Positions 39,385-49,405 of a stretch of 64,000 nucleotides of DNA are shown in pieces. A program made the translations under genes and the position numbers. This DNA comes from Brassica napus (lineage: Eukaryota; Streptophyta; Magnoliopsida; Brassicales; Brassicaceae): the NCBI RefSeq assembly GCF_020379485.1, contig NC_063439.1, positions 22,258,098-22,322,097 of the forward strand, given 5' to 3'. Numbering within the stretch: position 1 is the first letter of the stretch; each line of letters starts with the position of its first letter. The notes under the pieces are model-generated. The model saw only the letters and a list, made by a program, of their open reading frames with translations, was not told where the DNA came from and searched no databases.

Positions 39385-41848
39385 CTACGGGTCTTGGATG
39401 TTCGGGAACACCTCGTTCGGGTACATCCTCTTCATCATCTCCATCATCTGCTCGTTGAGCCTCTTCTGGGTCTCATAGCCCGCCTGTTGAGCTGCCATCT
39501 GGGTCTCCAACGCAGATATCCGATCATCCTTGTCCTTCAGCTGAGCCGTAAGAACTTCCGGATCAACATATGGCGGTGGTGCAGAAGAAGGAGCAGCCGA
39601 CCGGGAGCGACGACCCAAACCGACCATACGTCCCTTCTTCTTTGGAACCGACTGAAATATAAAAAACCAAATTTAGATAATATAAATTGATGATAAAATA
39701 AAAATCAAGAAATAAATAAATTGAACTTTTAAAAAAAAAACTTACCGATTCAACGATTTCGTTGATTCGAACCCGGGACAAGTTGGTCGAAGCCGTCGAA
39801 TCGTCATCATCGGTTTGAAGCTGAGACACTTCGTCGTACACCTGAGTTTGGACCAGGTCGACCACGTCCCTCACAAGACCATCATCAATCTGACCGGTCT
39901 TCTTGTTGGTATACGCCCTTTTCATTAGGGCGAGATCATCAACCGGCTCGCCCTCATTTTTTTCCGCCTTGAAAAAAAATAAATTAAACAAACATTAGAA
40001 ATTTGAAAAAATGCATAAAAATAAAATTCTGAAACTTAAATAATTAAAGAAAAAGCGGTTGAACTTACCATGCGATCCGCGAGAGTGGCAATAGATTGGG
40101 CACCCAAGTTATGCTTGTAGATGCCCTTCCCTTTACGGTCGCTCCTGCGGTTGTTGGAGTTGGTGGAAGAAGTTTCTTTCGTCTCTTCCTTATCCCAATG
40201 CTCACACAACTCCTTCCATACCGTGTCGTTCATCGACTTTGGGACCTTTTAATTTAAAAAAAAAAAAAGTTTAATAATTTAAAAAATAGTTTAATAAATT
40301 AAAAATTGTTAATAAATTAAAAACTACCTTGTTTGCTTCCCACTTCTTCTTCCACTCGTACATCTGCTTCCCATAGTTGTCCATAACTTTATGGACAAAA
40401 TGGTTATAGATAGAGAGCGTATCATCGGAATTCCAGTTGAATTCTTGCTGAAATAGTTGAAAAATAGTTTTTAAGCACAAAAATATAAATAGTTTAATAA
40501 TTACAAAAATAGTTTTAATAAATAAAAAATAGTTTAATAAATATAGAAAATAGTTTAATAATTACAAAAAAAAAAGTTTTAATAAATAAAAAATAGTTTA
40601 ATAATTAAAAAAATAGTTTTTAAAATATTTAAAATGTTTAATAAATATAGAAAATAGTTTAATAATCACAAAAAATAGTTTTAATAAATAAAAAATATAA
40701 GTAAAAATTTTGAATACTTACCGCAAACTGACGAAACCACAGATGCTGCTTCTCGACGGGGAAGTGAGTGAAAGTCGGATGTCCCTTGTCGAGGGCAGAG
40801 TACATCATACGGTTGATCCATGCGCTGATCCCGTTCCCGGATCGGTTGAACCTAATAAAAAGAACAAATTATTAATAATCAATCAAATTTTAAGGATAAA
40901 AAATAAAAGTTTAAATTACCATGTTTGACCATGTCCATGTGGATACTCAGTGAGATAGGGAAGATGGTCACGACCGGGCTGTCGAACCAACTCCGCAACG
41001 CTCATCACTCCCGGAGGACCGGGTGCAGCAGCGGGACCAGGAGCGGGTGCAGCAGCGGGAGCGGGAGCAGCAGGAGCGAGTAATGGAGAGGGAGATGTAT
41101 GGTATGAGCTGTGGGGCGAAACGGAATCCTGAACATGGCTGGAAGAACCCCGAGACTGGCTCCCCATACCACCCCGGCTACGACGCTGGCGAGGCCGGAT
41201 CTGATCATCATTAGACCTGTAAATTAAAAAAAAAACATATTTAAAAATTATAGTTTTTAATCACAAAAATATAAATAGTTTAATAATTAATAAAAAAAGT
41301 TTTAATAAATAAAAAATAGTTTAAAAATTTTAAAAATAGTTTAAATAAATCCCAAAAACATAATAATAACGAAAAATAGTTTTAAAAATGTTTAAAATGT
41401 TAAATAATTACAAAAATAGTTTTCATAATATTAAAATGTTTCATAAATATAGAAATTTATATTTTACATATAAAATACATAAAACGTTTTATAACCACAA
41501 AAAAAATGTTTTTAAATATTATATAAATGATTTTTAATCTTAAAAAAAGTTTTATAGATTTTAAAAATGTTTAATAAATATATAAATGAATTTAAAATGC
41601 AAAAAATAGATTTTATATACAAAAAACGTTTTCATATATATATATAATTTCAAATTCGATTTTTATAACCACAAAATTAATAAAAACTAAAAAAAAAATT
41701 CAAATCAAGTGAAATACATAATCAAACTCGATTTTACACAAATCTACCATTCACCCTAACAAAATCTATAAATCTCATTCCAAAATCATCAAATCTACTT
41801 AAAAACCATACAAATCTAACCTAAAAGAGTGGGATAGAGTTCTTACAT
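39385..41848 (-). CDS. TnpA-like CACTA protein (plant transposase Ptta/En/Spm family)
   Basis: Exons on the minus strand: 41848-41847 (AT of the start codon), 41216-40920, 40851-40722, 40447-40328, 40245-40069, 39967-39746, 39651-39385. They give 404 residues in frame. The start codon is split: AT, a GTAAGA donor, and G at 41216, so translation begins [17 protein letters not shown]. An Ala-Pro-rich N-terminal part is followed by the Transposase_24 region ([57 protein letters not shown]). A C-terminal coiled coil ([17 protein letters not shown]) precedes the end FPNIQDP. Such proteins bind the subterminal repeats and join the transposon ends. Introns are AT-rich with internal repeats. The frame is intact. 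The exon 1 position is inferred from splice signals. Confidence 0.82.
40262..41700. repeat. AAATAGTTTTAATAA-type repeats in the transposase introns
   Basis: The introns at 40258-40326, 40448-40721 and 41217-41846 are built from degenerate 20-25-bp copies of a word like AAAAATAGTTTTAATAAATA, all in the same orientation. Exons interrupt the pattern. They look like an expanded intronic minisatellite. Confidence 0.6.
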
Positions 41849-41989
41849 GATTATGGGGGAGGATTAGGGGAGATTCGCCGGAAAAACGCGAGAGAGAACG
41901 GTGGAGTCGCCGGAAATCGCGAGAGGAGAGGCTGTGCGGCGCGGATAGAAAGAGAGAAATGGGGAAGAAGATCGGGCTCGCCCTAATAT

Positions 41990-42190
41990 TATGAGGGGTC
42001 CGACGGAAACTATCCGTCGGAATTTCCTCGGAAATATTTTATATTTCCGTCGGAATTTCCTCGGAATTCTTTGATTCAATTTTCCCGAAATATTTGGCGG
42101 CTAGGTTAACCCGGTTAAATGAAAATATTCCGACGAACAAGGATTCCTCGGAATACCCTCGGTAATCTCCGAGGAATTTCTGAGGAACCA
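41990..42190. repeat. First internal array of CACTA subterminal-type repeats
   Basis: Several CGTCGGAATTTCCTCGGAA and complementary words occur just upstream of the TnpA-like gene. An array here is where the right end of a CACTA element, which serves as promoter, would normally lie. Confidence 0.75.
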
Positions 42191-42529
42191 GGGTTTGGGG
42201 TTTTAAAACATCGATTATTTTCGCCGTATTTCATTTCTTATACAATTATAATGCATACCATTGAGGACTCTTTGTATAGATGATTATAAACCATGAAATA
42301 ACACAATTTCAAAAATAATTGTAAGTATTCCCTTTACCGTTTATTAAAGTGTATAAGTGTTTCTCTTATGTTGTGTGGTTTTCGTTCATGTAATCGTAAA
42401 AAGTGTTTGTTATTGGATAAAACACCAAAGTTCATAGTTCCAAACATCATAATCTGGTTATGACACTTAATGAAGGTTATATACGTGTTATTCAATCCGT
42501 AAAACGTTGTTTTCAATTTAAAACCCCAA

Positions 42530-42790
42530 GTTCCTCGGAATTTCCTCGGAATATACCGAGGAGATTCCGAGGAGATCCTTATGTTCGTCGGCATTTCCTC
42601 GGAATATACCGAGGAGATTCCGAGGAAAAAGAATCTATAATCAAATCCCCAATTCCTCGGAATTTCCTCGGAATTTTCCGAGGAAATGCCGACGAACATA
42701 AAGAGTTCCTCGGAATTCCCTCGGAAAATTCCGAGGAAATTCCGAGGAACTTTGGGTTTTCAATCGAGAAGATCTATTCCGAGGAATCTC
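42530..42790. repeat. Second internal array of CACTA subterminal-type repeats
   Basis: Tightly packed CCTCGGAATTTCCTCGGAA and complementary words. The array abuts and truncates the TNP2 gene. An 11-bp inverted pair GGGGTTTTAAA / TTTAAAACCCC (42197-42207 and 42517-42527) brackets the 300-bp spacer between the two internal arrays. Confidence 0.75.
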
Positions 42791-44303
42791 TAAGTTGTGT
42801 CTTCAAATCTTTCCCACGAATTTCCGGAGGTGGACTGTCAAACACCCTCTTGTTCTTCATAAACAAATTCCTACTTCTACGATATGGATGATCTGGTGGT
42901 AGAAATCTCCTGTGACAGTCAAACCAACACGTTTTCCTTCCGTGTTTTAGTTGGAAAGCATCAGTGTTATCTTGACAATATGGACATGATAGCCTTCCAT
43001 GCGTTGTCCATCCAGATAACATACCATATGCTGGAAAATCACTTATTGTCCACATTAGTACTGCCCGCATTTGAAAGTTTTCTTTACACGAAACATCGTA
43101 TGTTTCAGCACCTTGAGCCCATAGTTGTTGCAACTCATATATTAGTGGCTGAAGAAACACATCAAGTGATCTCTTAGGATGCTCTGGTTCGGGAACGAGA
43201 ATCGAGAGAAACAAAAACTCTCGTCGCAAGCACAAGTTTGGGGGTAGGTTGTATGGTGTAAGAATGACTGGCCATAGAGAATACTGTCTTCCACTCTTGC
43301 CAAACGGGCTGAAACCATCAGTACATAATCCAAGGTAGACATTTCTTCTCTCATACGCAAAGTCGGGATACTTTGATTGGAAATGCTTCCACGCTTTTGC
43401 ATCTGAAGGATGTCTGATCTCACCATCTGTTGAGTGCTCCGCATGCCATCTTATTGGTTGCGCTGTGCGTTCAGACAGATACAGCCTCTGCAACCTTTCC
43501 GTCAAAGGCAAATACCACATCCTTTTATATGGTACTGGAACTCTTCCACTCGTATCTTTATAACGAGGCTTCCCACAAAATTTGCATGAAACCCGCTGTT
43601 CATCCGCCCTCCAATAAATCATGCAGTTGTCTCTGCATACATCTATTACCTGATACGATAAACCAAGACCAGCTACGAGTTTCTGAACCTCGTAGTATGA
43701 GCCAGGAGCTACATTATCTTCGGGTAGAATACCTTTTACATAATCAGCAATCGCATCCGCACAGTCTTCAGCCAAATTATAATCCGTCTTAATGCCCATC
43801 AATCTTGTAGCAGATGATAAAGCTGAATGACCATCTCTGCAACCTTCGTACAATGGTTGCTTTCCAGTATCCAACATATCATAAAATCTCCTAGCTTCGG
43901 CATTGGGTAAATCTTCCCCTCTAAAATGATCATTTACCATCTGCTCAGTACCTACACCGTAATCTACATCCGTTCTAATTGGATCTTCTAATCTAACCGC
44001 TGGCTGAGGTTCGCTAGTACTACCATGTTCATAATCAGTTTCTCCATGATGATACCAAATTTTGTAACTTCGTGTAAACCCACTCAAATATAGATGAGTC
44101 CAAACCTCCCATTGTTTAATAACTTTTTTATTTTTACAATTAGAGCAAGGACATCTTAACATACCTGTTTTTGCTTCCGGTTGTCGGTGAACTAACCCCA
44201 TGAATTCGGTTATACCTTGTTGGTATTCTTCCGTAAGCAATCTCGTGTTCGGATCCAAATGAGGTCGATCGATCCAAGAACGAAAATAATTTGAAGAAGA
44301 CAT
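42774..44303 (-). pseudogene. Truncated TNP2 transposase of the CACTA element
   Basis: One open frame of 509 codons starts MSSSNYFRSWIDRPHLD, the transposase-associated N-terminal domain, with the CPCSNCKN zinc-binding motif near 51-58. The start of the Tnp2 domain follows: VYLGLCTDGFSPFG near 325, PEPEHPKRSLDVFLQPL near 370, and LMWTISDFPAYGMLSGW, then CPYCQ. The reading frame then runs into palindromic repeats and ends LKTQLRDSSE-stop. Full TNP2 proteins are several hundred residues longer, and the missing part carries most of the catalytic domain. A protein could be made but is unlikely to cut DNA. The start is the first ATG, close to the right subterminal array that would act as promoter. 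Confidence 0.85.
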
Positions 44304-44404
44304 GTTTTTTATGAATCAAATTCGTGTGTAAAGAAAGTGAGAGGGAGGATGAAGATATGGAGTGAATGAAGAGGAAGAGGGGTGCTTGTATTTATAGTTG
44401 AAAT

Positions 44405-44745
44405 CCTGCCGACAGTCCGAGGAAATTCCGACGGAATTCCGATGCAAACGGCTAGTTCGTCGGAATTTCCTCGGAATTTTTAAAATCCCCCCAACGGCTC
44501 TCCAACGGCTCTCTAACGTCTATAATATTTCCTCGGAATTCATCGGTTTTTTCCGAGGAATACTAGTTTCCTCGGTATTCCGTCGGAATATTCCGACGAG
44601 ATGAATTTTCCTCGGAATTCCGTCGGAATATTCCGAGGAAATTCCGAGGAAGCCAAATTTTGTGTTTCCTCGGAATTGCCTCGGAAATTCCTCGGTATAT
44701 TCCGAGGAATTCATTTTCCGTCGGAACGTCCGTCAGAATACCGCT
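44405..44745. repeat. Right subterminal array of palindromic repeats
   Basis: Repeats of the same TTCCGAGGAA/CCTCGGAA and CGTCGGAA words as at the left end, up to the terminal inverted repeat at 44759. Confidence 0.8.
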
Positions 44746-44762
44746 GTTTTCTTGTAGTGAAA

Positions 44763-46685
44763 ATAGACATTGATATCTGAGTTTTGTTTTTAGTCCGTCT
44801 CTACTCAGTCTCTACTCAGAAGTTATAAGGTTTTCTAATCATCATATATGACAGCAAAGCTTGCAAAGACTACTAAAAATATTGCAGATTTTGAATTTGA
44901 GTCATTGAAGATTCTAATACTCTTAGGTTTAAAATAATATTGATGATTGAAATGAATTATATAATATTTTAGGAGAAATCATATGAGATGGAGATGATGT
45001 TAATCTTCTCTAGAACATATATAATTTTTTTCTTAAAAAACTAAAAGCAGCAAATCAAATAAACGGATTTGAAGGTAGCATTATTCTAAGGTAGTTATTC
45101 TTTTAATCAATTATTATTACCTGGATGTTGATTACAAAATTTCCCAACAATCAAAAAGATGTCAGCTTTCTTACAACTTCTTTGGTAAAGCTGAAAACTG
45201 TACATTGTTTTGTCGGGACAAAACATATATAAAATTAAGGTTTTGTACATAGTATATACTTTCCTTACTATATCAGACTCCACTATCCACTATCTTTCAC
45301 AAATACAATTATTGAGAGCATCCTTGAAATGGCAAGCAAGAAAAAAAGAAGTAAGTTTTAATTAAATTAACAACAGTTTGTCTAAAAAGCTCACTCTGCT
45401 TTTTTAAAGGTTATGCCTAATTTTATTCGAAGATATTCGAACTTATTCATTTTTATTTTAGTCTCATTGTTTTTTGGTGTATTGTTTACACTGTTTTTGG
45501 TTCTCTGTGAATATGAATGCTAGCTAAGAGAAAATGATTAGATACCTAACTCAAGTTCCAAATCTACTAACATATCACAAAAATTAGCTATATAGATAAG
45601 TATTTTTTGTCCAACAATTCTAAATACTGTGACACAAAACAACATTGCCATAAACCATTAAGGTTACATGTTATTATGTTGTGGTTACATGTTATTAAGG
45701 TTACATGTTATCATGTTGTGGTATATATATGACCAAATTTTAGTTCTAGCTTTCCAGGGATACCATTACGTTGTTAAACTTCCAAAAGATTACAAGGTTT
45801 AGTTCATGGAGCCATGGATGTGTTACATTCCTTAATTACGTTAATCTTGATTATACAGAAGTCATTCCCATAGATTCTTCTTTCAACCTATGTCTACTCA
45901 ATAAATTAGTGAAAAGCGACATATTCTAATTACAGTTTATCATTAAAGTTTTATATAGTCTTTCATTCAACAACAAAAAGAAAAGAGACGTAATATTGTG
46001 ACTAAAAATAAATGGGTATTAATTTTGAACCATTCATTATAGTTTTGCTTACACATTTGTATATTCTAATCAAACTAGCTACTTGTATTACAATATTACT
46101 CTTAGTGCTTGAACGATAGAAGAAGAGATTCTTTTGTATTGGGTCGCAAAAGGAATGCAATGAGTAAAAGTCATAATATTTATTAATACAATAAGAGTCG
46201 AATGCAAAATAATTTAGCTGTTGATTAATTATCTTAATATATATCGCCAGATATATACAAAACACCATCATATATAATTGTACTGATAGTTGAAAAGAAT
46301 GTAAGCAAACAACGATTGGTCAGGATTAGTTTATGCTTAATGAGAAGAAATGTTTAAATAATTTGCATCAGAGAAATGGAATAATGACCATCTCGAATCA
46401 ACACATGCACTCAAATAGAATGGTCATATCTTCTATTGGCTAGTAGTCCAATATTATTTATTTTACAAAATTTCCACACTGACTTACAAAAAACGAAAAT
46501 TATGTACAAGTATTCATATATGAAACACACACCCTCTCTCTGTCACACACACACACAAACACGCAAATTGAGAAAAGAGGATCAAAGACAATTAACCCTA
46601 AACTCACCCCACTACAAAATATAGGGTTCACAAAAACGTAGTTAATTAACACATCATTACAAGCAGTTCTTTATAAAATTATAAC
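44763..46685. other. Intergenic and TINY 3' region
   Basis: AT-rich. 45660-45720 has three copies of GGTTACATGTTAT within a short imperfect tandem repeat. A CA tract lies at about 46540-46555. No gene is seen. Confidence 0.5.
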
Positions 46686-47360
46686 TTAATAATTAAACAG
46701 TCCTGAAAGATCCCAATCCTGTGAAAATGAGCCAGGAATCATCTCATAATCACCTTCTAACAACTGGTGAGGTGGATAAACCCAAAAGTCTGCCGGGTCA
46801 GAGAAAATGAACTCGTTACTTAGCTGAGTCGTGCCATCATAGCTCGACCCTAAACTCGGCAGCTCAACAATCTCCCCTAGCTCCTCAGAGCCTGTCCCTG
46901 AAGAAGACACAAGAGACTCCAGAGAAGAAGACGACTGTGAGGAAGAAAACGTAAAAGATGAAGAAGAAGTAGAAGACTGTGAGGGGGTCATGATGATTTC
47001 CATGTGTGCAGCTTTGAGAGCTGCGGCTTGGATGTCTCGAGGGCTGAGAGAGCTTGGCCGTGGGAAAGAACCGGCGAGGTCAGGGAAGTTGAGTATCGCA
47101 GAGGCTCCTTTGATGCTCAAAGCGGCTACGTCGTGTGCACGCGCCGCCATCTCCGGGGAAGGAAACGTTCCGAGCCATATACGAGATTTCTTCCTCGGCT
47201 CTCTTATCTCCGACACCCATTTCCCCCAGTTCCTCTTTCGGACACCTCGGTAAACCGGATGCTTACCGGAATCTCTAACCGCGTTCGTCTTCTCTTTCTT
47301 GGTGTCTTGACTCACTGAGTTAGTCGCTGAGTTCTTGAACGTACTGTCTAATGCTGTCAT
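46686..47360 (-). CDS. TINY: AP2/ERF transcription factor TINY (DREB A-4 group)
   Basis: A single exon of 224 residues, intronless as usual for DREB genes. One AP2/ERF domain lies at about 36-93 ([20 protein letters not shown], then [20 protein letters not shown]). It binds DRE/CRT-type and GCC-type promoter elements in the nucleus. The A-4 signature [20 protein letters not shown] follows, then a Ser-rich stretch and the acidic C-terminus ending [10 protein letters not shown]. In Arabidopsis TINY reduces growth and links stress with ethylene and brassinosteroid responses. The first in-frame ATG ([10 protein letters not shown]) is used; codons upstream lack ATG. It corresponds to AT5G25810. 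The frame is intact. Confidence 0.95.
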   Translation of the reverse strand: MTALDSTFKNSATNSVSQDTKKEKTNAVRDSGKHPVYRGVRKRNWGKWVSEIREPRKKSRIWLGTFPSPEMAARAHDVAALSIKGASAILNFPDLAGSFPRPSSLSPRDIQAAALKAAHMEIIMTPSQSSTSSSSFTFSSSQSSSSLESLVSSSGTGSEELGEIVELPSLGSSYDGTTQLSNEFIFSDPADFWVYPPHQLLEGDYEMIPGSFSQDWDLSGLFNY

Positions 47361-47584
47361 TGGTGATCTTACTTTTAACAAGAGCTATATACCAAAAACA
47401 CCAATGGCACATTAACCACTGTCTTTTTTGGATTTGGAGGTTTTGGGTAGTGAAAATGAATGAAGTTAAAGAAAAAAAAGTTTGAGAATTTTACAAAATA
47501 TATTATTTTTGGAAATGAGTTAATTAAGGAAAGTGAGAGACACAGCTTGATGGGTATTTGTCTTCATTTCTCAATCAACTCTCT

Positions 47585-47592
47585 TATTTATA
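47585..47592 (-). promoter_or_regulatory. Probable TATA box of TINY
   Basis: TATAAATA on the minus strand, in the context GCATATAAATAAGAGAG, about 225 bp upstream of the start codon; this leaves a leader of roughly 190 bp. Confidence 0.55.
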
Positions 47593-47791
47593 TGCAACAA
47601 TTGCTTTGGGGGTGTGGTAGAGGGGTAAAGGAAGATATGGGACAAATATTTCACTAAGTAAGTAAAATAAGAAAGGACCCACGGGGCTAAATTTGATTTT
47701 GATGCCCTTTAAAAGACCCGTACGTATTTTTATTGATCATGACAACAGCATAAATCCATATTTGCCTTTACCCAAAAAAATAAATACTTTA

Positions 47792-47800
47792 AGAGAATAT

Positions 47801-47848
<48 letters not shown>

Positions 47849-49405
47849 ATATATTAGATTAAAATATCAACCCGAAAAACGGGAACCGGAACAAGACCTC
47901 CGGCTAGTCGTCGAATAAACAGTAAATCTCACAAATAGATTAGGCTTATCACTATTACACAAGGAGAGAACAGCATAAAAACAGCGGGAGGGAAAAAACC
48001 TAAGGTTCGGGGATCCGTTACCGGTTCCCGTCATCACCAGAAGTCCGCGGCCAACGACGCCGACCAAATCGAAATTTAGACGACCACTGCAAAGATACTT
48101 TCTCTCAAACCAGCGCCGACACACAGCTGCTCGATCCACACGACACTCTCTTTCTCTTACCGACTATCAAAAAATGGAAATCGAAACAGACCAACTAGTT
48201 AAGGGGAACCGCCATCCTCAACAAGTCCGTCTCTCTTGGCAGACCCTGACCAGTACGGAGATACGGAGAGGTCGTATTCGACACACTAACCCGAGACTTG
48301 AACTTGATTTATAGATAGGGGGAGTGAAGAGATAACCTGAAGGCTTTCTAGAACCGAAACAGAGACGCTTCGGCCAAAAGAAGCCGTAAAACGGGCTGAG
48401 ATGTGGCTGGCTAAAAACACGCTGAGACGAGCACCTGCAAGCCATTGATGGACTCCAACTTGCCGAGAAGATCAAAGACCCACAAGGCACTGGGATAGCC
48501 GGAGACCAAACGTGCCGTCACGGAGAGGAAAATGAACCTGCAGAGACCACCTGAAGGTCCAACCATCTCACACGCATCACCTCTAAAAACTAGAGGATGA
48601 ATCAAAAGGCTAGGCTGAAGCAACAACCGGTGACAGGACGGAGTTGCAGATACAAAGAAGAACCGGCTCGAGAAACCCAAAACAGAAGGTGCACAGTTCC
48701 GAGAAGGGCTCTCTGCTGTTTAAACCGAAGGCTGGAGGAGACAAAGACCGAGGAACACCACCGGATCTCCGACGCCTGAGCATAGACAACTCCACGCGTC
48801 AAGAGAGCCAAAGGTCTTCACGCGCCATCGAGGAAACTTGCATCTGACACCGCCAGAGAAGAGACCACCGCTGCACGTCTAGAAGTCGAGGACCTCCGAG
48901 GCACATCTTGAAAGGGGTTGAGACCGAGTCCAAAGCCGAGACACCAAGGCGACAAACTAACGGAGACAACCGCCTCTCCACACCGACGAAAGGACAGATC
49001 CGAGTCGAGTGAGACTCTTCCAAAGCCCACGCGCCACCAACTCGCGGAAGTAACCGATGAAGCAAGACAGATCTGGGAAAAACGCTCATCGGTACTCACC
49101 ACCCAAAATCCGACTCTCCCCTTACCAAAACGCCTTGCTGCCTCATCTTGACACCGGGGAAGGCCACCATAGACTAGATCTGTCACCGAGCTCCAGATCC
49201 AGAGAGCCAGCTTCCGGCAGAGCTCCCTAGGGCTTCGACATATCAGCTGCAGGACGTAGAGCGAGGGGAAAGCAAAGAAGAAAAGAGGAAGGGTTAAGAG
49301 AGAGCCACCGGCGACGGCGCCGAGGCCACCGTGCCGGAGGGGAGGAGATGATTTTTTTTTTGTTTTGTGTCGAGAGAGAAAAAATAGAGGAGAGAGAGAG
49401 AATAT
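47792..49405 (-). mobile_element. Second GC-rich retroposon with long poly(A) tail
   Basis: A run of 39 T (47803-47841) is the poly(A) tail of a minus-strand element that extends to about 49396. The body is GC-rich (CCGGCGACGGCGCC words) in AT-rich surroundings and shares these words and a pyrimidine-rich 5' start with the retroposon at 1.4-2.35 kb. A candidate 9-bp target duplication, agagaatat, occurs at 47792-47800 and 49397-49405. Many open frames exist on both strands but none has a known motif. The uninterrupted tail suggests a recent insertion. Exact 5' boundary uncertain. Confidence 0.6.

Larger units (their letters stand above)
38690..44759. mobile_element. CACTA (En/Spm) transposon, 6070 bp, both ends intact
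   Basis: The element begins CACTACAAGAAAACATCGGG and its right end, read inward, begins CACTACAAGAAAACAGCGGT. These are perfect CACTA terminal inverted repeats for 15 bp, flanked by a 3-bp AAA duplication (38687-38689 and 44760-44762). Subterminal arrays of palindromic CCTCGGAA/TTCCGAGG repeats lie at both ends and also twice in the interior. It holds two leftward genes, a TnpA-like (Transposase_24) gene at 39.4-41.8 kb and a truncated TNP2 gene at 42.8-44.3 kb. The ends resemble Brassica CACTA families such as Bot1; this link is from memory. With TNP2 truncated the element is probably non-autonomous but mobilisable. Confidence 0.93.

Noticed and set aside
42460..42891. 143-codon plus-strand frame across the internal CACTA array
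   Set aside because: Same repeat artefact, antisense to the TNP2 end.
47361..47381. N-terminal extension of TINY (LKVRSP)
   Set aside because: It would need a TTG start; the first ATG is at 47360.
48818..49186. 122-codon and several other frames in the second retroposon
   Set aside because: GC-rich non-coding retroposon body; frames exist on both strands and match no known protein.
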